From assembly GCA_030710605.1 (NCBI GenBank), contig CP092863.1, forward strand, positions 138,478,994-138,542,993: a DNA stretch of 64,000 bases, written 5' to 3'. Numbering within the stretch: the stretch's first letter is position 1; each line of letters opens with the position of its first letter. Origin of the DNA: Cordylochernes scorpioides. Taxonomy: Eukaryota; Arthropoda; Arachnida; Pseudoscorpiones; Chernetidae. The notes beneath the pieces were generated by a model, which had not been told where the DNA came from, made no database searches, and saw only the letters and a list, made by a program, of their open reading frames with translations. Positions 10,307 to 21,085 of this stretch are shown here, one piece after another. Made by a program: the position numbers and the translations under genes.

Positions 10307-10682
10307 TAGACTGCTTTACTATTGTATTGGGTTGGTTTGGGATATACCCTGTATTTTCTATGGAAGACAGCTAAAGGGTTTTTATTGAAACTACGAACAT
10401 AAGCTTATAGTTATATATAATTTCAAGGTATTGCATCGAGTAAAGCTCTTCCGCAAATATGGTTTAAAATAGATCAGGCTTCTAGGGATAAATTCCTTTT
10501 TAATATATTTTAAATAAAAAGATACTTATTCGTGGAATTCTGATGTTTTTATCTTAAAAATAGTTATGTCAGGACTTGATTGTCACCAGGATATCACAAT
10601 AATCGAACAAGCGAGCGAGCAAGCATCTTCCAAGCGAGCAAGCAAACTAACGATCAAAGCGAACATACCAAGCGAATACAAA
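10307..10682 (+). promoter_or_regulatory. Putative promoter and 5' leader of gene copy A
   Basis: The interval upstream of the E1 ATG is conserved at 27830-28220 and, in reverse, 50044-50420. The last 80 bases are purine-rich with repeated GCGAGCGAGCAAGC and GCGAACATACC motifs. The ATG context AAAATGG has A at -3 and G at +4. No TATA box position could be fixed, so the transcription start is unknown. Confidence 0.3.
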
Positions 10683-10723
10683 ATGGGCTGTTTCAGCTTC
10701 TGTAAGATTTTTAGACGCAAGAA
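10683..10723 (+). CDS. Exon E1, gene copy A: acylation-type N-terminus
   Basis: Encodes MGCFSFCKIFRRK plus two bases of the next Lys codon, then the strong donor GTAAGTG. Gly2-Cys3 at the start with Cys7 nearby and a basic cluster matches proteins anchored to the inner membrane face by myristate and palmitate, though Ser is at position 5 rather than 6. Copies at 28221 and 50003-50043 encode the same peptide with only a synonymous Arg codon change. The split codon (AA) is completed by the first G of exon X, and that frame stays open. No family recognised. Confidence 0.6.
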
Positions 10724-13698
10724 GTAAGTGAAACATTGCCTATCCTCAGCTTTGAGCAAACTTAATTCAACAACGAAGATAGAAAAATTCAAAGAAATTT
10801 TTATAAATATTTTAAAAAATAAAAAAATACAAATTCAACATTTATACATGATTCTGATTCGAATATAAAAGCACAGGTTTTTGTTTGTTTTCAAGAATTA
10901 TTTTCCACGATATTTGTTTCTAAAATTATTACAAATTGATTCACACCCTAAAAGAAATATAATAAAGATAAAAATAAGAAAATAATAATCCTTTGGGGGC
11001 ATACGCAAATATTTTTTATAATTTTTCACCAACTATTTAGGATGATTTATTCTATATTTTTTATATCTAAACCATAATGTTTGAAAGAACTCAAAGTTGA
11101 AAAATTAATGCTTTGATTAAATTTTTAATATTAGTGATGACTGATTAAAAATTACAAAAAAGTTATAAAAATAAAGTTTCATATAAAAATTTATACATAT
11201 ATACGTTACCCTACAAATTTGAAGAAATAATTTTTAAAATATTACAAAACCTTTATTGACAAAAATAAACAAAAATATAAATTGACAAACGATTAATTAA
11301 AGGGATAATTTATAAATACACTATAGAAAACAAAATAAATTCAAAATAATTATATTTACATTGGGATGTCTTCTTATGTGAATGGTACACATGTTACTTC
11401 TTCAATTATTTCCTAAATTATTATTAAGAAAATATAGAAACGCGATTAAATGTTTTGCATTAGAATAATTATTTACATTTGGTTATAGGATAGTCATTAT
11501 TGTCTTTTACTGCCTCGAATATTATTCATAAATATAATCATAAGTTTAATATCCAGTTAAAAAAATATTATTTCTATTCACACAGGGTATAACAGACATT
11601 AAAATTTCAACTCTAATATATATTTTATTTATTTAATATTATTTAACACAAAACACACACAGAAGCCATTATTAAAACATATAGTCCTATACATGTATTT
11701 TTACTTCGGAGTCTGAAAATGAAAAGAATAAAAAAGTAAAAGCTAATCATAAATAAAAAGACAGGCATTTTTACATATGATACATGCATACATAAGCCTT
11801 TATTGAGATATTTTATTTTATGCAAAATTTCTCAGCTGAAGAACGGAGGTTATAAAAATTTGAACTTGTTTACTGTATTTTTACATTGAAGAGAAATACA
11901 AAAGAAAATAAAGGCATGTAAAGGAGAAATATATATTTTTAAAATCATGTTAGGTATAGCTTTATTATTTTGCTAACTACTCTTTGAAAATCGATATTAC
12001 AACAACAAAAAAAGCTTTATTAAGACCTTTTAGTCTTATACAGATTTTCCAAGCAGAAAATTAGGATACATGCAGGAAAAACAGTTATAGTACCTTAATG
12101 GTAATATGTAATTAATATACAAGAACAATTATATAAAGACAATCAAGATAATAAATAGATTAGTGTGGGTGAATTGGAGGAAAAGAAATGTATTATACAT
12201 GGATTTACCACGGATTCTCTGCAAATGGAATATTGATATTTAACACAAAATGCGATATCACCTATAGGGAAATTCGTGTCGAAATATTTACACATTTACA
12301 AATATTTACATACCTCTAAATTTTCTAAATATTAGAAGGTATTGTAAAAGAAAAATCATAAAGATATTTACACATTGAATTTTAGATACATTTTATTAAC
12401 AATAAAGCATGCACAATTTGTTATTACCTTCTTGTTGTCTGTAATCTTGGAATATTAAAGCAGCAGATGTCTTGCACAGTGCGAATTATAACCACAGTAT
12501 TATAACTGGATCTTATACTGATACTATTTTAGGTAATAAAAAGACATTATAAAATAAATAAAAATACATATATTGGATTGAATAAAAAATCGAGAGGCAG
12601 TTGAGCAATTTTTTATTCAGCAAAAAAAGTGCCCAATGCTGAATTCTGTTGACTTTGCTTAGATTTTTAATGAAACTGATTCCAAGAAATATTAATTAAA
12701 CATTATATCTATTGATTTACAAAAGAGAAACAAAATATAAAAGGGAAACAATATTGAGCAAAGGAACTTTTTTTCTTTCAGTTAGCGCCTATTTACCTGC
12801 GAGCTTACACACACTCTGTGGTAACAATTAATTAATTATATACAACAAATCCAATCCCTGGTCATGGCTGTCGAAAATCTTCAACGATTTATTTCACTCT
12901 TCCACCAACACATTTTATCACAATTATCTTATTTTATCAATTAATAAAGTTGAGATACCACATTTTGAAATGGAAATGTAAAATTTGAAGTATAAAAAGA
13001 CCCAATTCAAACAGGTGAACAATGGTCATAGACATTAAGACATCAGCATTCTGCTATAAACATCTCTCTCTCTCAGATTTTAATTCTTTATCTCAAAAGC
13101 TGATTTTTATTTGTTTACTATTATACAATAAATAAATAACAAACGAAAACTTGAGTTTTTATTGATATCCTTACATATATAACAATTTAATTCAAAAATC
13201 GTAAAATTTACAATTAAAGAGACATTTATATTATTCTACATCATTCATTTTATTCTAGAATTTCTGTTTCCTTATAGAATTGTAATCAAAACGGCCACAC
13301 ATTCAATAATATTTATCTAAAGTTTAAAGAACAATAAATACACAAATTTCATATTTTGGCTAGATAATTATATATATAGGATACTGTATCCACGAATAAA
13401 AGGAAAAAGCATTTGCTCTAAACCCACATACTCACTTCACATTTCAACACTGTTTTAATTTTATTTTTTATTAACATGGCACATGGTAGATTAATATGGC
13501 GGAGATATAATAACATGGATGACAAGAAAATTGCAACATTGTGTAAATATACAAAGCAGTTGAACCTCACTTGTGTAAAATACTGAGTTAGATTTTTGCA
13601 ATTGTCCATTTCACATCGCCTTCATTTATATTCAATAAATACTACAGAGATAATATTTTCAATAACACAGTATATTGCTACATCATCATAACAAGATA
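10724..13698 (+). other. Intron 1 of gene copy A
   Basis: AT-rich and without a conserved open frame. Short ORFs at 11643-11825 and 13418-13609 are not kept in all units. It corresponds to 28262-31384 and, in reverse, to 46690-50002. The last 870 bases equal 117-1096. Confidence 0.5.
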
Positions 13699-13857
13699 CA
13701 GTAGAACCTCCCTTTAGCGGACACCTCTCTACAAAGGACAGTTTTCATTTGCAAAATTACCATTTTTACAATTTAGCAACTCATAGTAAGAGGACACCTC
13801 TCTCTAAAGTAACTTTGGATCTGCAATTAGATGTCCTATACAAGGGGTTCAACTCTA
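13699..13857 (+). mobile_element. pogo/Tigger-like MITE just before exon X
   Basis: Begins CAGTAGAACCTCCCTTTAG after TA and ends in a degraded GGGGTTCAACTCTA. The equivalents at 31385-31542 and 46527-46689 have intact TTCTACTG ends. Confidence 0.75.
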
Positions 13858-13982
13858 CCAACAGAAAACATTGAAAGAGAGTGAATGCTCTATTAAAGTT
13901 TACCAAAGTGGGTGGAATATATGATAGGAATATATTGATAATTTACAGTACTGGACTGACAGTATTCTTCCTGTGGTTACAG

Positions 13983-14438
13983 GACTAAGGGGAGAGGACG
14001 CAAACAGGGCATACACACCCCACCTGCCACACCTCCACCCACACCCCTCACCCCCGGCTCCCCATTTCCATACTTTAACGCCATCGACACTAAGTTTGAT
14101 GAGCCGGGGTTCCTCCATTGTAGGGTATACATCCCAGAACCCATTTGGGGGGGCTCACTTGACAACATCCTGTACCCTGACATGCGCCGTCCAACATTTT
14201 CTAGGCACACGTCAGAACATTTCTGGGTTGAGACAGAAGTCCGCTGGCCCTTGCTCAACAGAGATGTTGAGTTTGGGTCATCGGGCTCTGTCCCTTCCCT
14301 TCTGTAGGGCCTCACTATCACAGCGTTAGGTCCAACAGCACAGTACAACATTCGCTCACATAACATGCGCGGGACTTCCATTTACCGCACATCAACACAC
14401 CCTAGTCTTCATGGAGCACCACCACGTCCTTTGGGCAG
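13983..14438 (+). CDS. Exon X, gene copy A
   Basis: Acceptor ATTCTTCCTGTGGTTACAG, donor GTAAGCTA, and clearly GC-richer than its surroundings. The first G completes the E1 Lys codon; the frame then reads TKGRGRKQG (basic), a TPPATPPPTPLTPGSP proline/threonine stretch, KFDEPGFLHCRVYIPEPIWG, SLDNILYPDMRRPTF and EHFWVETEVRWPLLNRD. After 107 codons comes a TAG (14305), also present in copy C. The frame continues after the stop but loses two bases near 14385 compared with copy C. The TP sites suggest possible phosphorylation or SH3 binding. I recognise no homologue. Confidence 0.55.
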
Positions 14439-14882
14439 GTAAGCTATATCCTTTATTTTTCTCTCTTAATAATAATCTTAATTATAATTTTAATTGTCAA
14501 ATCAATTAAACCAATTAAAAGAACGATTCTGAATAGGCCTTAAATTTTACCGATAATTAAGATAGAACTTGTATTCTGTTGAAGAGAAGAGCTAAATCTG
14601 GATCTCTCCTTATTTTGATATTAAAAATTATTTTAATTTCTTAAATAATAGAAAATTTGAAGTATTCGTATTTAAATTTAATATTAATCTTCAAAAACTA
14701 TTACAAACTTTAAAATATTCTGTTATAGTTACCCATAATGTGATTATTTTTAATAAAAGTTTAATCTGTAATATTTTACAAGATAATGTTATGTTTAAAT
14801 GTATCAAAAGTATAAATAAATAATATTAATTTAAAGAAAAATTCACAGAAAAATTAGTGTTAAGATGGATTTTGTAATGCAG
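14439..14882 (+). other. Intron between X and Y, copy A
   Basis: AT-rich with GTAAG at the left and TTTTGTAATGCAG at the right. The matching introns are 32123-32570 and 45502-45944 (reverse). Confidence 0.5.
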
Positions 14883-15039
14883 CTGGGGGAGTGAGCGAGT
14901 GTCGTCTGGGCAACGACCTAACCTATTACCATCCAAGTGGCGCCACAACGTGGGGTCTGCAGACGAAGATTTGGGGGGGGTCTTCGTCTGCACTACCTGA
15001 CGGACTTGTGAGCCCACACGCGGAGGCATATTTCAATGT
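14883..15039 (+). CDS. Exon Y, gene copy A
   Basis: Acceptor TTTTGTAATGCAG, donor GTAAGTAC. Two bases complete the codon begun in X; the frame reads GGVSECRLGNDLTYYHPSGA then TTWGLQTKIWGG and ends EAYFNV with two bases left over. This copy has eight Gs in the central G run instead of seven and one G fewer further on, so the middle of the peptide differs from copy C but the frame is restored. It contains a perfect 12-bp hairpin, TGCAGACGAAGA / TCTTCGTCTGCA. It is an older paralogue of W and V. Confidence 0.55.
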
Positions 15040-16140
15040 GTAAGTACATCTACATTGCTGAATTACACTTTGTTATCTCTGTCATAGCAATTATTTAGAT
15101 CAATCAGACACCAAGATCTAAAAAACTCTCATAGGCCAACAGAGCATGGAAACAGGTCATAAATCTAATTTAGAAGAATTAAAATGTCATTATAGAAACA
15201 TTGTATCAAAACCAGAACGGCTTTACTTAGAAACTTATATATCATCTAAATTCAATAGTATAAATGAAAAAATTATCTGCTACTACAATTTGTAAATATA
15301 ATAAAATGAAAGCAGTTTTTAAACAAGATTTTCCCTAGTCTTGCAAAGATTGTATCACGGTCTAGTCTAGTTTTAGCTATCTCTCTCCTACACTGTTATT
15401 TCTTTAAATAGGAACGTAGAGAATGTTCTCTAAATATCCAAAGGCTTTATTTTATTTAAAGACAATATAAAATTTGAGATATGTGTTTCACCAAGTTCTA
15501 CACTAAACTTATCTAGACTCAAATCTCGCTATTGTTGTATTTTCACTAGTCTTGCAATGATTTTATCATGGGTCTAGTCTAGTTTCTAGCTATCTCTTTC
15601 CTTACATTATTTGTCTTTAAATGGGAACGTAGAGGAATTCTTAATAATCAAAGGATTTGTTTATTTTATTTATTTTATTCGAAGACAATTAGAAAATTTA
15701 AGAGATTGTGCTCCATCGAATTACTACATATATTTTTAAGTTTTAATTTGTTTGTTGTTTTGTTTGTTTCCATTGTTTTAGGCGCAAATATTTCAATATC
15801 AGTTGTGTGATTAATAAATTTTAAAAAGTACTAGACAAATCTCATCTGTACTCAAAATCTTGTCATTGTTGTATTTTGTAAAGTGATAAAGATACCTTAT
15901 TACAAAGTAATGTGATATTTTATTAAGATAAAACGTCCATAAATTCGAGAAAATTCATAAATACAGTTATTTATCTCACTATTCTGTTATTTCATTTTCC
16001 CTATATTGCTTCATTTCTTTACTAAACGTTTGCTAGCATCGTCTTAGAATGTGCTTAGCCCCATATTTAATATTATAAATGTTTTAGAAAGGTGAACTAT
16101 TGGCAGTGGTTTCAGGGTTTGGCCTTCATCATTATAGGCA
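15040..16140 (+). other. Intron after Y with degenerate 219-bp repeat units
   Basis: Two related blocks around 15340-15480 and 15540-15720 share ATCTCTCTCCTA-, TAGTCTTGCAATGATT- and AATATCCAAAGG-like motifs. Clean tandem copies of this unit occur in the reverse gene copy at 44190-44980. No exon seen. Confidence 0.5.
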
Positions 16141-16149
16141 TATATATAC

Positions 16150-16735
16150 TCATGGACAAAACTTAAGGAAGTTGTATCTTTCAGCATGTATATCGGGATT
16201 CAGACAATAACTCTGAAAGATATTACAGTGACCTTTATTGAAGACATACGAGATAACCAAGTGTGAACTAAACTTAAGGAAGTTGTACCTCTTAGCATGT
16301 ATATCGGGATTCAGACAATAACTCTGAAATAATTAATTGTAACCTTTATTGGAGGCACACGAGATAACCAAGTGTGAACAAAACTTAAGGAAGTTGTACC
16401 TTTCAGCATGTATATCGGGATTCAGACAATAACTCTGAAAGATATTACAGTGACCTTTATTGAAGACACACGAGATAACCAAGTGTGAACTAGAATTAAG
16501 GAAGTTGTACCTTTCAGCATGTATATCGGGATTCAGACAATAACTCTGAAATATATTACAGTGACCTTTATTGGAGGCACACGAGATAACCAAGTGTGAA
16601 CAAAACTTAAGGAAGTTGTACCTTTCAGCATGTATATCGGGATTCAGACAATAACTCTGAAATATATTACAGTGACCTTTATTGAAGACACACGAGATAA
16701 CCAAGTGTGGACAAAATTGCCTCTGCCTCCACAAA
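16150..16735 (-). repeat. 111-bp tandem array, five units
   Basis: Successive TTAAGGAAGTTGTA landmarks at 16163, 16274, 16385, 16496 and 16607 are exactly 111 bp apart. The period is 37 codons, so a reverse open frame (FCSHLVISC, GHCNIFQSYCLNPDIHAER repeats) spans much of the array. Reverse units hold only one copy (about 43680-43800 and 63080-63190), so the ORF is a by-product of the repeat. Confidence 0.9.
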
Positions 16736-17182
16736 AAGTAGACGACCAGCAACTAAAAGACTTCCACTTTCTTAAGTTTTATTCATGAGTACATATGAGA
16801 CACGAACAGAATTTTAAATTGTAACGTTTTTGGGTGTTTCCTCCGAAAATACTAAACTTTATGTGTATACCAAAAGTTTCCGTTTTTAAGATATAATCAA
16901 TGATGATATAATTATTATCAAGCTTATAAACCTTTTTTAATAGAGCATAAATATAGTTTATACTTTCTTGTTCTTTCGTTTAATGAACGAATAACTAGTT
17001 TTTTATTAATGCACCATGTTAAATGACTATATATGTTTAAAATACAACATAAACTTGCGGTAGGATATGGTATTTATGTACCAAAAGAGGCATTTTCTCC
17101 TGTTAAAAAAATCCTCTCGTAGGATGTCAAGGAATCGAAACTTTCATTGTACTGATGAGGGTCATAGTTCTAAACCATGGTA
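16736..17182. other. Intron segment, nothing coding
   Basis: Contains the GGGTGTTTCCTCCGAAAATACT block that is rearranged into an interleaved fold-back in copy C (43444-43558). Confidence 0.4.
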
Positions 17183-17356
17183 CAGTAAACCTTCCTGTGA
17201 AGGACATCTAATTGCAGAGCCAAAGTGTCCTTTAGAGAGAGGTGTCCTCTTATCGGAGAGTTGATCAATAGTAAAAATGGTAATTTCGCAAATGAAAACT
17301 GTCCTTTGTAGAGAGGAGTCTGCATACGAGGTGTCCGCTAAAGAGAAGTTCTACTG
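17183..17356 (+). mobile_element. pogo/Tigger-like MITE
   Basis: CAGTAAACCTTCC to GAAGTTCTACTG with TA on both sides. Equivalents at 1407-1583, 42967-43141 and 62284-62461. Confidence 0.7.
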
Positions 17357-17561
17357 TATATAGATTGCCTTTTGGTTTAATTTGCATAAACTGGTGTTGT
17401 GGTTTATTCTTTATCACCACTTTAACGTTCTGTACCTGGATGATGACCCAAAAGACTTAGTTTTTAATGTTTTTTAACGGGCATGGGGATTATTTTGTAC
17501 ATGTTTATAAGTAGTTCTTTATTTATATTTTAAGAAGATTATGTTAGATTTTGTAATGCAG

Positions 17562-17622
17562 GAGAAGTCGTCTGGGGAGGAGCGACTTTTCTCACATTTA
17601 CTGACACCAACCGCACCTTGAG
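17562..17622 (+). CDS. z cassette exon 1, gene copy A
   Basis: TTTTGTAATGCAG before, GTAAGACC after. In the Y frame it reads RSRLGRSDFSHIY then a stop. It shares its downstream flank with the other z exons, including ATTTGCAT about 40 nt after the donor. Confidence 0.45.
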
Positions 17623-17868
17623 GTAAGACCTTGGTATACAGATTGTCTTAGGGCTTAATTTGCATAAATTGGTATTTTGGATGATTTTTATTACTACATT
17701 AACGTCTTATGCTGGGGGGATAAACAAAAAGCTTTTTTTTTAATTACGTCGTTTTTTAATGGAAGAGGTGACTCTTTTGTAACATGTTTATAAACATTTA
17801 TTGATATTTGAAAAACTGAATTTTATAATTCAAACCACAAGACGTTTAAGTCATATTTTTTAATGCAG

Positions 17869-17929
17869 GAGGGGCAAGGAGTCGTCTGGGGAGCGGCGAC
17901 TTTTCTACTGACACCAACCGCACTATGAG
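17869..17929 (+). CDS. z cassette exon 2, gene copy A
   Basis: TTTTTAATGCAG before, GTAAGACC after. A 7-nt insertion (GGGCAAG) near its start changes the peptide to RGKESSGERRLFY before a stop; the shifted frame reads RSRLGSGDFSTDTNRTMR, matching the start of W. It may be reached by another acceptor phase or be non-coding. Confidence 0.4.
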
Positions 17930-18188
17930 GTAAGACCGAAAACCATGAAATACAGCTTTGCGCTTAATTTGCATAAACTGGCCTTTTGCAACATTTTTTT
18001 TATCACTATCTTAACGTCCTATGCTAGAGTGATGAACCAAAATGTATTGTTTTTACTTTTTTTTTTAAACGGGAGAGGTGCCTCTTTTTGGTATATGTGT
18101 ATAAGTATTTATTGAATTAGTAATAGTTTGAGAAACTGAATTTTCTAATTCAAATCTCAATAAACTTAAGTTATATTTTATATTGCAG

Positions 18189-18250
18189 GAGGAGTCGTCT
18201 GGGGAGGAGCGACCTTTCTCATTGTCTACTGACATCAACCGCACCATGAG
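18189..18250 (+). CDS. z cassette exon 3, gene copy A
   Basis: TATTGCAG before, GTAAGACC after. The Y-compatible frame gives RSRLGRSDLSHCLLTSTAP with the stop overlapping the exon end. Confidence 0.45.
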
Positions 18251-18443
18251 GTAAGACCTTTGTATACAGCTTGGCTTTTGTCTTAATTTGCATCTAATGC
18301 TAGAGTGATGAACCAAAATGATTTGTTTTTAATGTTCTTAATGGTTTAGAACATGTTTAGAAACATTGCTTTATTTAGTGATATTTGAAAAACAGAATTT
18401 TAATTTAAATCTCGAAAAACTTAAGTTAGATTTTGTAGTGCAG

Positions 18444-18505
18444 GAGAAGTCGTCTGGGGAGGAGCGACTTTTCTCACAATCTACTCACATCAACCGCTCC
18501 ATGAG
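18444..18505 (+). CDS. z cassette exon 4, gene copy A
   Basis: TTTTGTAGTGCAG before, GTAAGACC after. The frame gives RSRLGRSDFSHNLLTSTAP and a stop at the exon end, nearly the same tail as cassette 3. Confidence 0.45.
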
Positions 18506-18874
18506 GTAAGACCTTGGTATAAAGATTGTCTTAGGGCTTGAATTGCATAAACTGGTGTTGTGGACCATTTTTTAATCATAACTTTAACGTCCTATGCTGT
18601 AGTGATGAACCAAAATGCATTGTTAATTTTTTATGCTAGAGGTGACTCTCTTTTGATTCCTATTTATAAACATTTATTGTATTACGATGCACTAGCGCGC
18701 CATCTGTTATAAAAATTAGAAACAATTTTAGACGCGTAAGATTCTTTTAGAAATTAAACAATTTCTACTGCCCTTACTGCAATGGAAACATTTATTGATT
18801 TTGTGATATTTGAGAAAAAAACTGAATTTTATCAATCAAACTACAAGATGTCTAAGATATATTATATAATGTAG

Positions 18875-19013
18875 GAGTCGTCTGAGCAGCGGCGACCCAT
18901 CCACTGATATCAACTGCACTACTGGACAAGACCGGCAAAGATTGGGAGACATCCTTGTCGGAAATGTCTTTACGGAACTGTAGCATGGCAGACGCCGGGG
19001 CATATTTCTATCT
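18875..19013 (+). CDS. W cassette exon, gene copy A
   Basis: Acceptor TATAATGTAG (weaker, the CAG has become TAG) and donor GTAAGTAG. One base completes the Y codon; the frame reads SRLSSGDPSTDINCTTGQ then DRQRLGDILVGNVFTEL and the conserved TAG. It starts three bases later than the other W copies but keeps phase. The GACAAG/CTTGTC pairing is intact. Confidence 0.5.
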
Positions 19014-19262
19014 GTAAGTAGAACTGAGTTTATCAACCATACTATATTACATATTTACTGTGGCCAATATCAGATACCAGAGTTCTAGTCTTATAAAAAT
19101 TGCTTTTCGAACTTTTGACTAAGATCAAAGTGTAGCTTGGACTTGAAGGATTGTATTAAAATAAGCATATGTTTTTAATGGATTCTTTCTCGAATAATTA
19201 TAATCCCTTTTATCATATAATTTGAGCCAAAAAATCATCCGAGAATAAGTTTTTTTTTTCTT

Positions 19263-19447
19263 CAGTAGAACTTTTCAGTAAAGAACAATAACTATTTTCA
19301 GAGCTAAATTGTCCTTTAGAAAGAAGTATCCTCTTACCTTAGAGTTGCTAATTAGTAAAATTCATAATTTCGGGAATGAAAGCTGTCCTTTATAGAAAGA
19401 GGAGTCCTCTATCGTGAGGGGAGTGTCCTCTCATGGAGGTTCTACTG
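19263..19447 (+). mobile_element. pogo/Tigger-like MITE between W and V
   Basis: Same position as 2606-2790 in unit 0. Ends CAGTAGAACTTT and GAGGTTCTACTG. Confidence 0.7.
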
Positions 19448-19538
19448 TATAAATTAACTCAAAGAGAGCCATTCTACATGAGTATTTCTGACTAAATATA
19501 TGTTAAATATAATTAGCCAATGTATTTTGTTATTTCAG

Positions 19539-19679
19539 GAGGAATTGGAGTCGTTTGGGCAGCGGCTCTCACCATCCTACTAGCATCGTACTGTGAGACA
19601 AGACTGACGGGGATTGGAGCATCTTCGTCAGCGATGCCTTGAAGAACGGAGTCGTCACTTATCGAGCATCTTACCAAAC
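19539..19679 (+). CDS. V cassette exon, gene copy A
   Basis: Acceptor TTGTTATTTCAG, donor GTAAGATC. The Y-compatible frame reads RNWSRLGSGSHHPTSIVL and stops. The first stem GAGTCG/CGGCTC and second stem CTGACG/CGTCAG are kept while single bases differ from the 2882 copy. Confidence 0.42.
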
Positions 19680-19964
19680 GTAAGATCATCTTACTTGATC
19701 CAGACGTTCTGTTTATACGTCGAGACAATGGTATCATATATGAAGACATCTTATCAGATATCAAAATCTGAGTATTACATATTGAAGCATCTTCAAGATA
19801 TTAAAATCAAATTGAACTCAAATGAAATTTAATATGCCAAATCAATGTATTAATCATTGTAGATGTCTTTAGAAAAAAAAATTGGAAATGATCTTTTGCT
19901 TCTTTGAAGAAGCAATATATTGATCTTTATATTTTGATGTACTCTTCTACCGCGAGTATTCAAT

Positions 19965-20291
19965 TTGCCGCACCTTTCAAAGCCATCAAGTATGATCATT
20001 GCTAAATCATTGATTGGAAAATTTCGTGAGCAGATATTTCATATCTGTGCGTTTTTGTCTACACAAGTGAATGTGTTTGCATCTAGTTGTTCACTCAAGA
20101 TTATCAGTGCAACAGTGAATCTTCAAAATGTCTCCAATGATTCTTTATCGAGATCCAGCGATATTCTGTTGATCAATATTATAAAAATGTTGGATCATCC
20201 ATATTCAATACTTGGGTATTCTTCTCTCAACGTGGAAAACATCCAGAAATATATCATGATGACAAAACGTGGCTCAATAGCTTCCCTGTGA
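19965..20291 (+). CDS. Conserved unrecognised open frame, copy A unit
   Basis: 108-codon version of the frame at 3313-3597, with a 12-codon insertion (ILLINIIKMLDH region) that the reverse copy at 40731-40949 also has. Role unknown. Confidence 0.28.
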   Translation: MPHLSKPSSMIIAKSLIGKFREQIFHICAFLSTQVNVFASSCSLKIISATVNLQNVSNDSLSRSSDILLINIIKMLDHPYSILGYSSLNVENIQKYIMMTKRGSIASL

Positions 20292-21085
20292 ACTCAATTT
20301 GCTATCGATTGAAGCATTTTAGTGCAAATTTGTAATTGACATCAAAAAATGAAATGTTCTCTATCTATAGAATATTATTGCAGAATATATAGAAAAGTTA
20401 ACGTGGAATATACGAAGAAGCTCAGAATTGTGGCGTGCTTTGATATTTTCAATAATTTCTTTGAAACCATTTCGAAAAAGAATGAACGTGTGAAATTCAC
20501 AACGAAGTTGAATTTTCGGCTTCTTTAATATGTCAAAGAATCACTCAATATATAATCAAATATATCACTTTTATCAAATACTAAATAATTCAAATTGTAG
20601 AATTCCCTTCTTAAGCGATTAATGCTTTAATTATGTATTTCAAAAGTTGAAAGATGTAAAATATCGGACTTTCTCAAAAATTGCCAGAAAAAATAAACTC
20701 ACGCGTTTCGTGAAAATCAACACGATCTCTCATGAAGATATTCAAGGCTTTTCAAAAGCTAAAAACCTCAATTGAATGGAGTAAATTTCTAATTTGAACA
20801 CTATCCCAATATTTGATATTTGCAGCTTCTATATCTCTAAAGATGTACTGTAAAGATCATGATCCATTAAACTCTTTTTGACTATGAAAATCCCCACTTT
20901 ATGGATTTTTCAAAACCTTTTGGAACAGTTTGAAACACTCGTTTGATAATCAGAAAATAATTCAAGCATCAAAATAAGTGAAAAAATCACGATATTCTGT
21001 AAAGTTCGCTATCACAAATCTTTCCATTGAATCTCTTGTTCAAGAAGATTATGTAAAGGATATATCAAAACTTGGCTATTCTTTA
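20292..21085. other. AT-rich conserved non-coding spacer
   Basis: Counterpart of 3598-4408. No coding or element signature. Confidence 0.45.

Noticed and set aside
11643-11825. Small membrane protein ORF in intron 1 (MHKIKYLNKGL...)
   Set aside because: The same ORF appears at 48889 because copies A and C are near-identical overall, but the equivalent stretch of copy B (about 29180-29350) does not preserve it. Hydrophobic ORFs are expected in AT-rich DNA.
13977-14381. Antisense ORF across exon X (MEVPRMLCERMLYCAVGPN...)
   Set aside because: The forward reading has matching splice sites, joins E1 and Y in phase and has a more protein-like composition. The antisense frame is a shadow.
13983-14438. 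Exon X as a DNA polymerase B or viral capsid fragment
   Set aside because: GFLHCRVYIPE and HFWVETEVRWPLL vaguely recall several families, but no catalytic motif is present.
14915-14935. HDV-like or hammerhead ribozyme from CTGGGCAAC in exon Y
   Set aside because: Only the short loop sequence recalls the HDV core. The nested helices needed for HDV and the CUGAUGA/GAAA of a hammerhead were not found.
17562-17670. z units as spliced-leader RNA genes
   Set aside because: The tandem layout, the AG|GTAAG border and the downstream stem are suggestive, but there is no clear Sm site or promoter at a fixed start, and each unit has a good 3' splice site, which SL exons lack.
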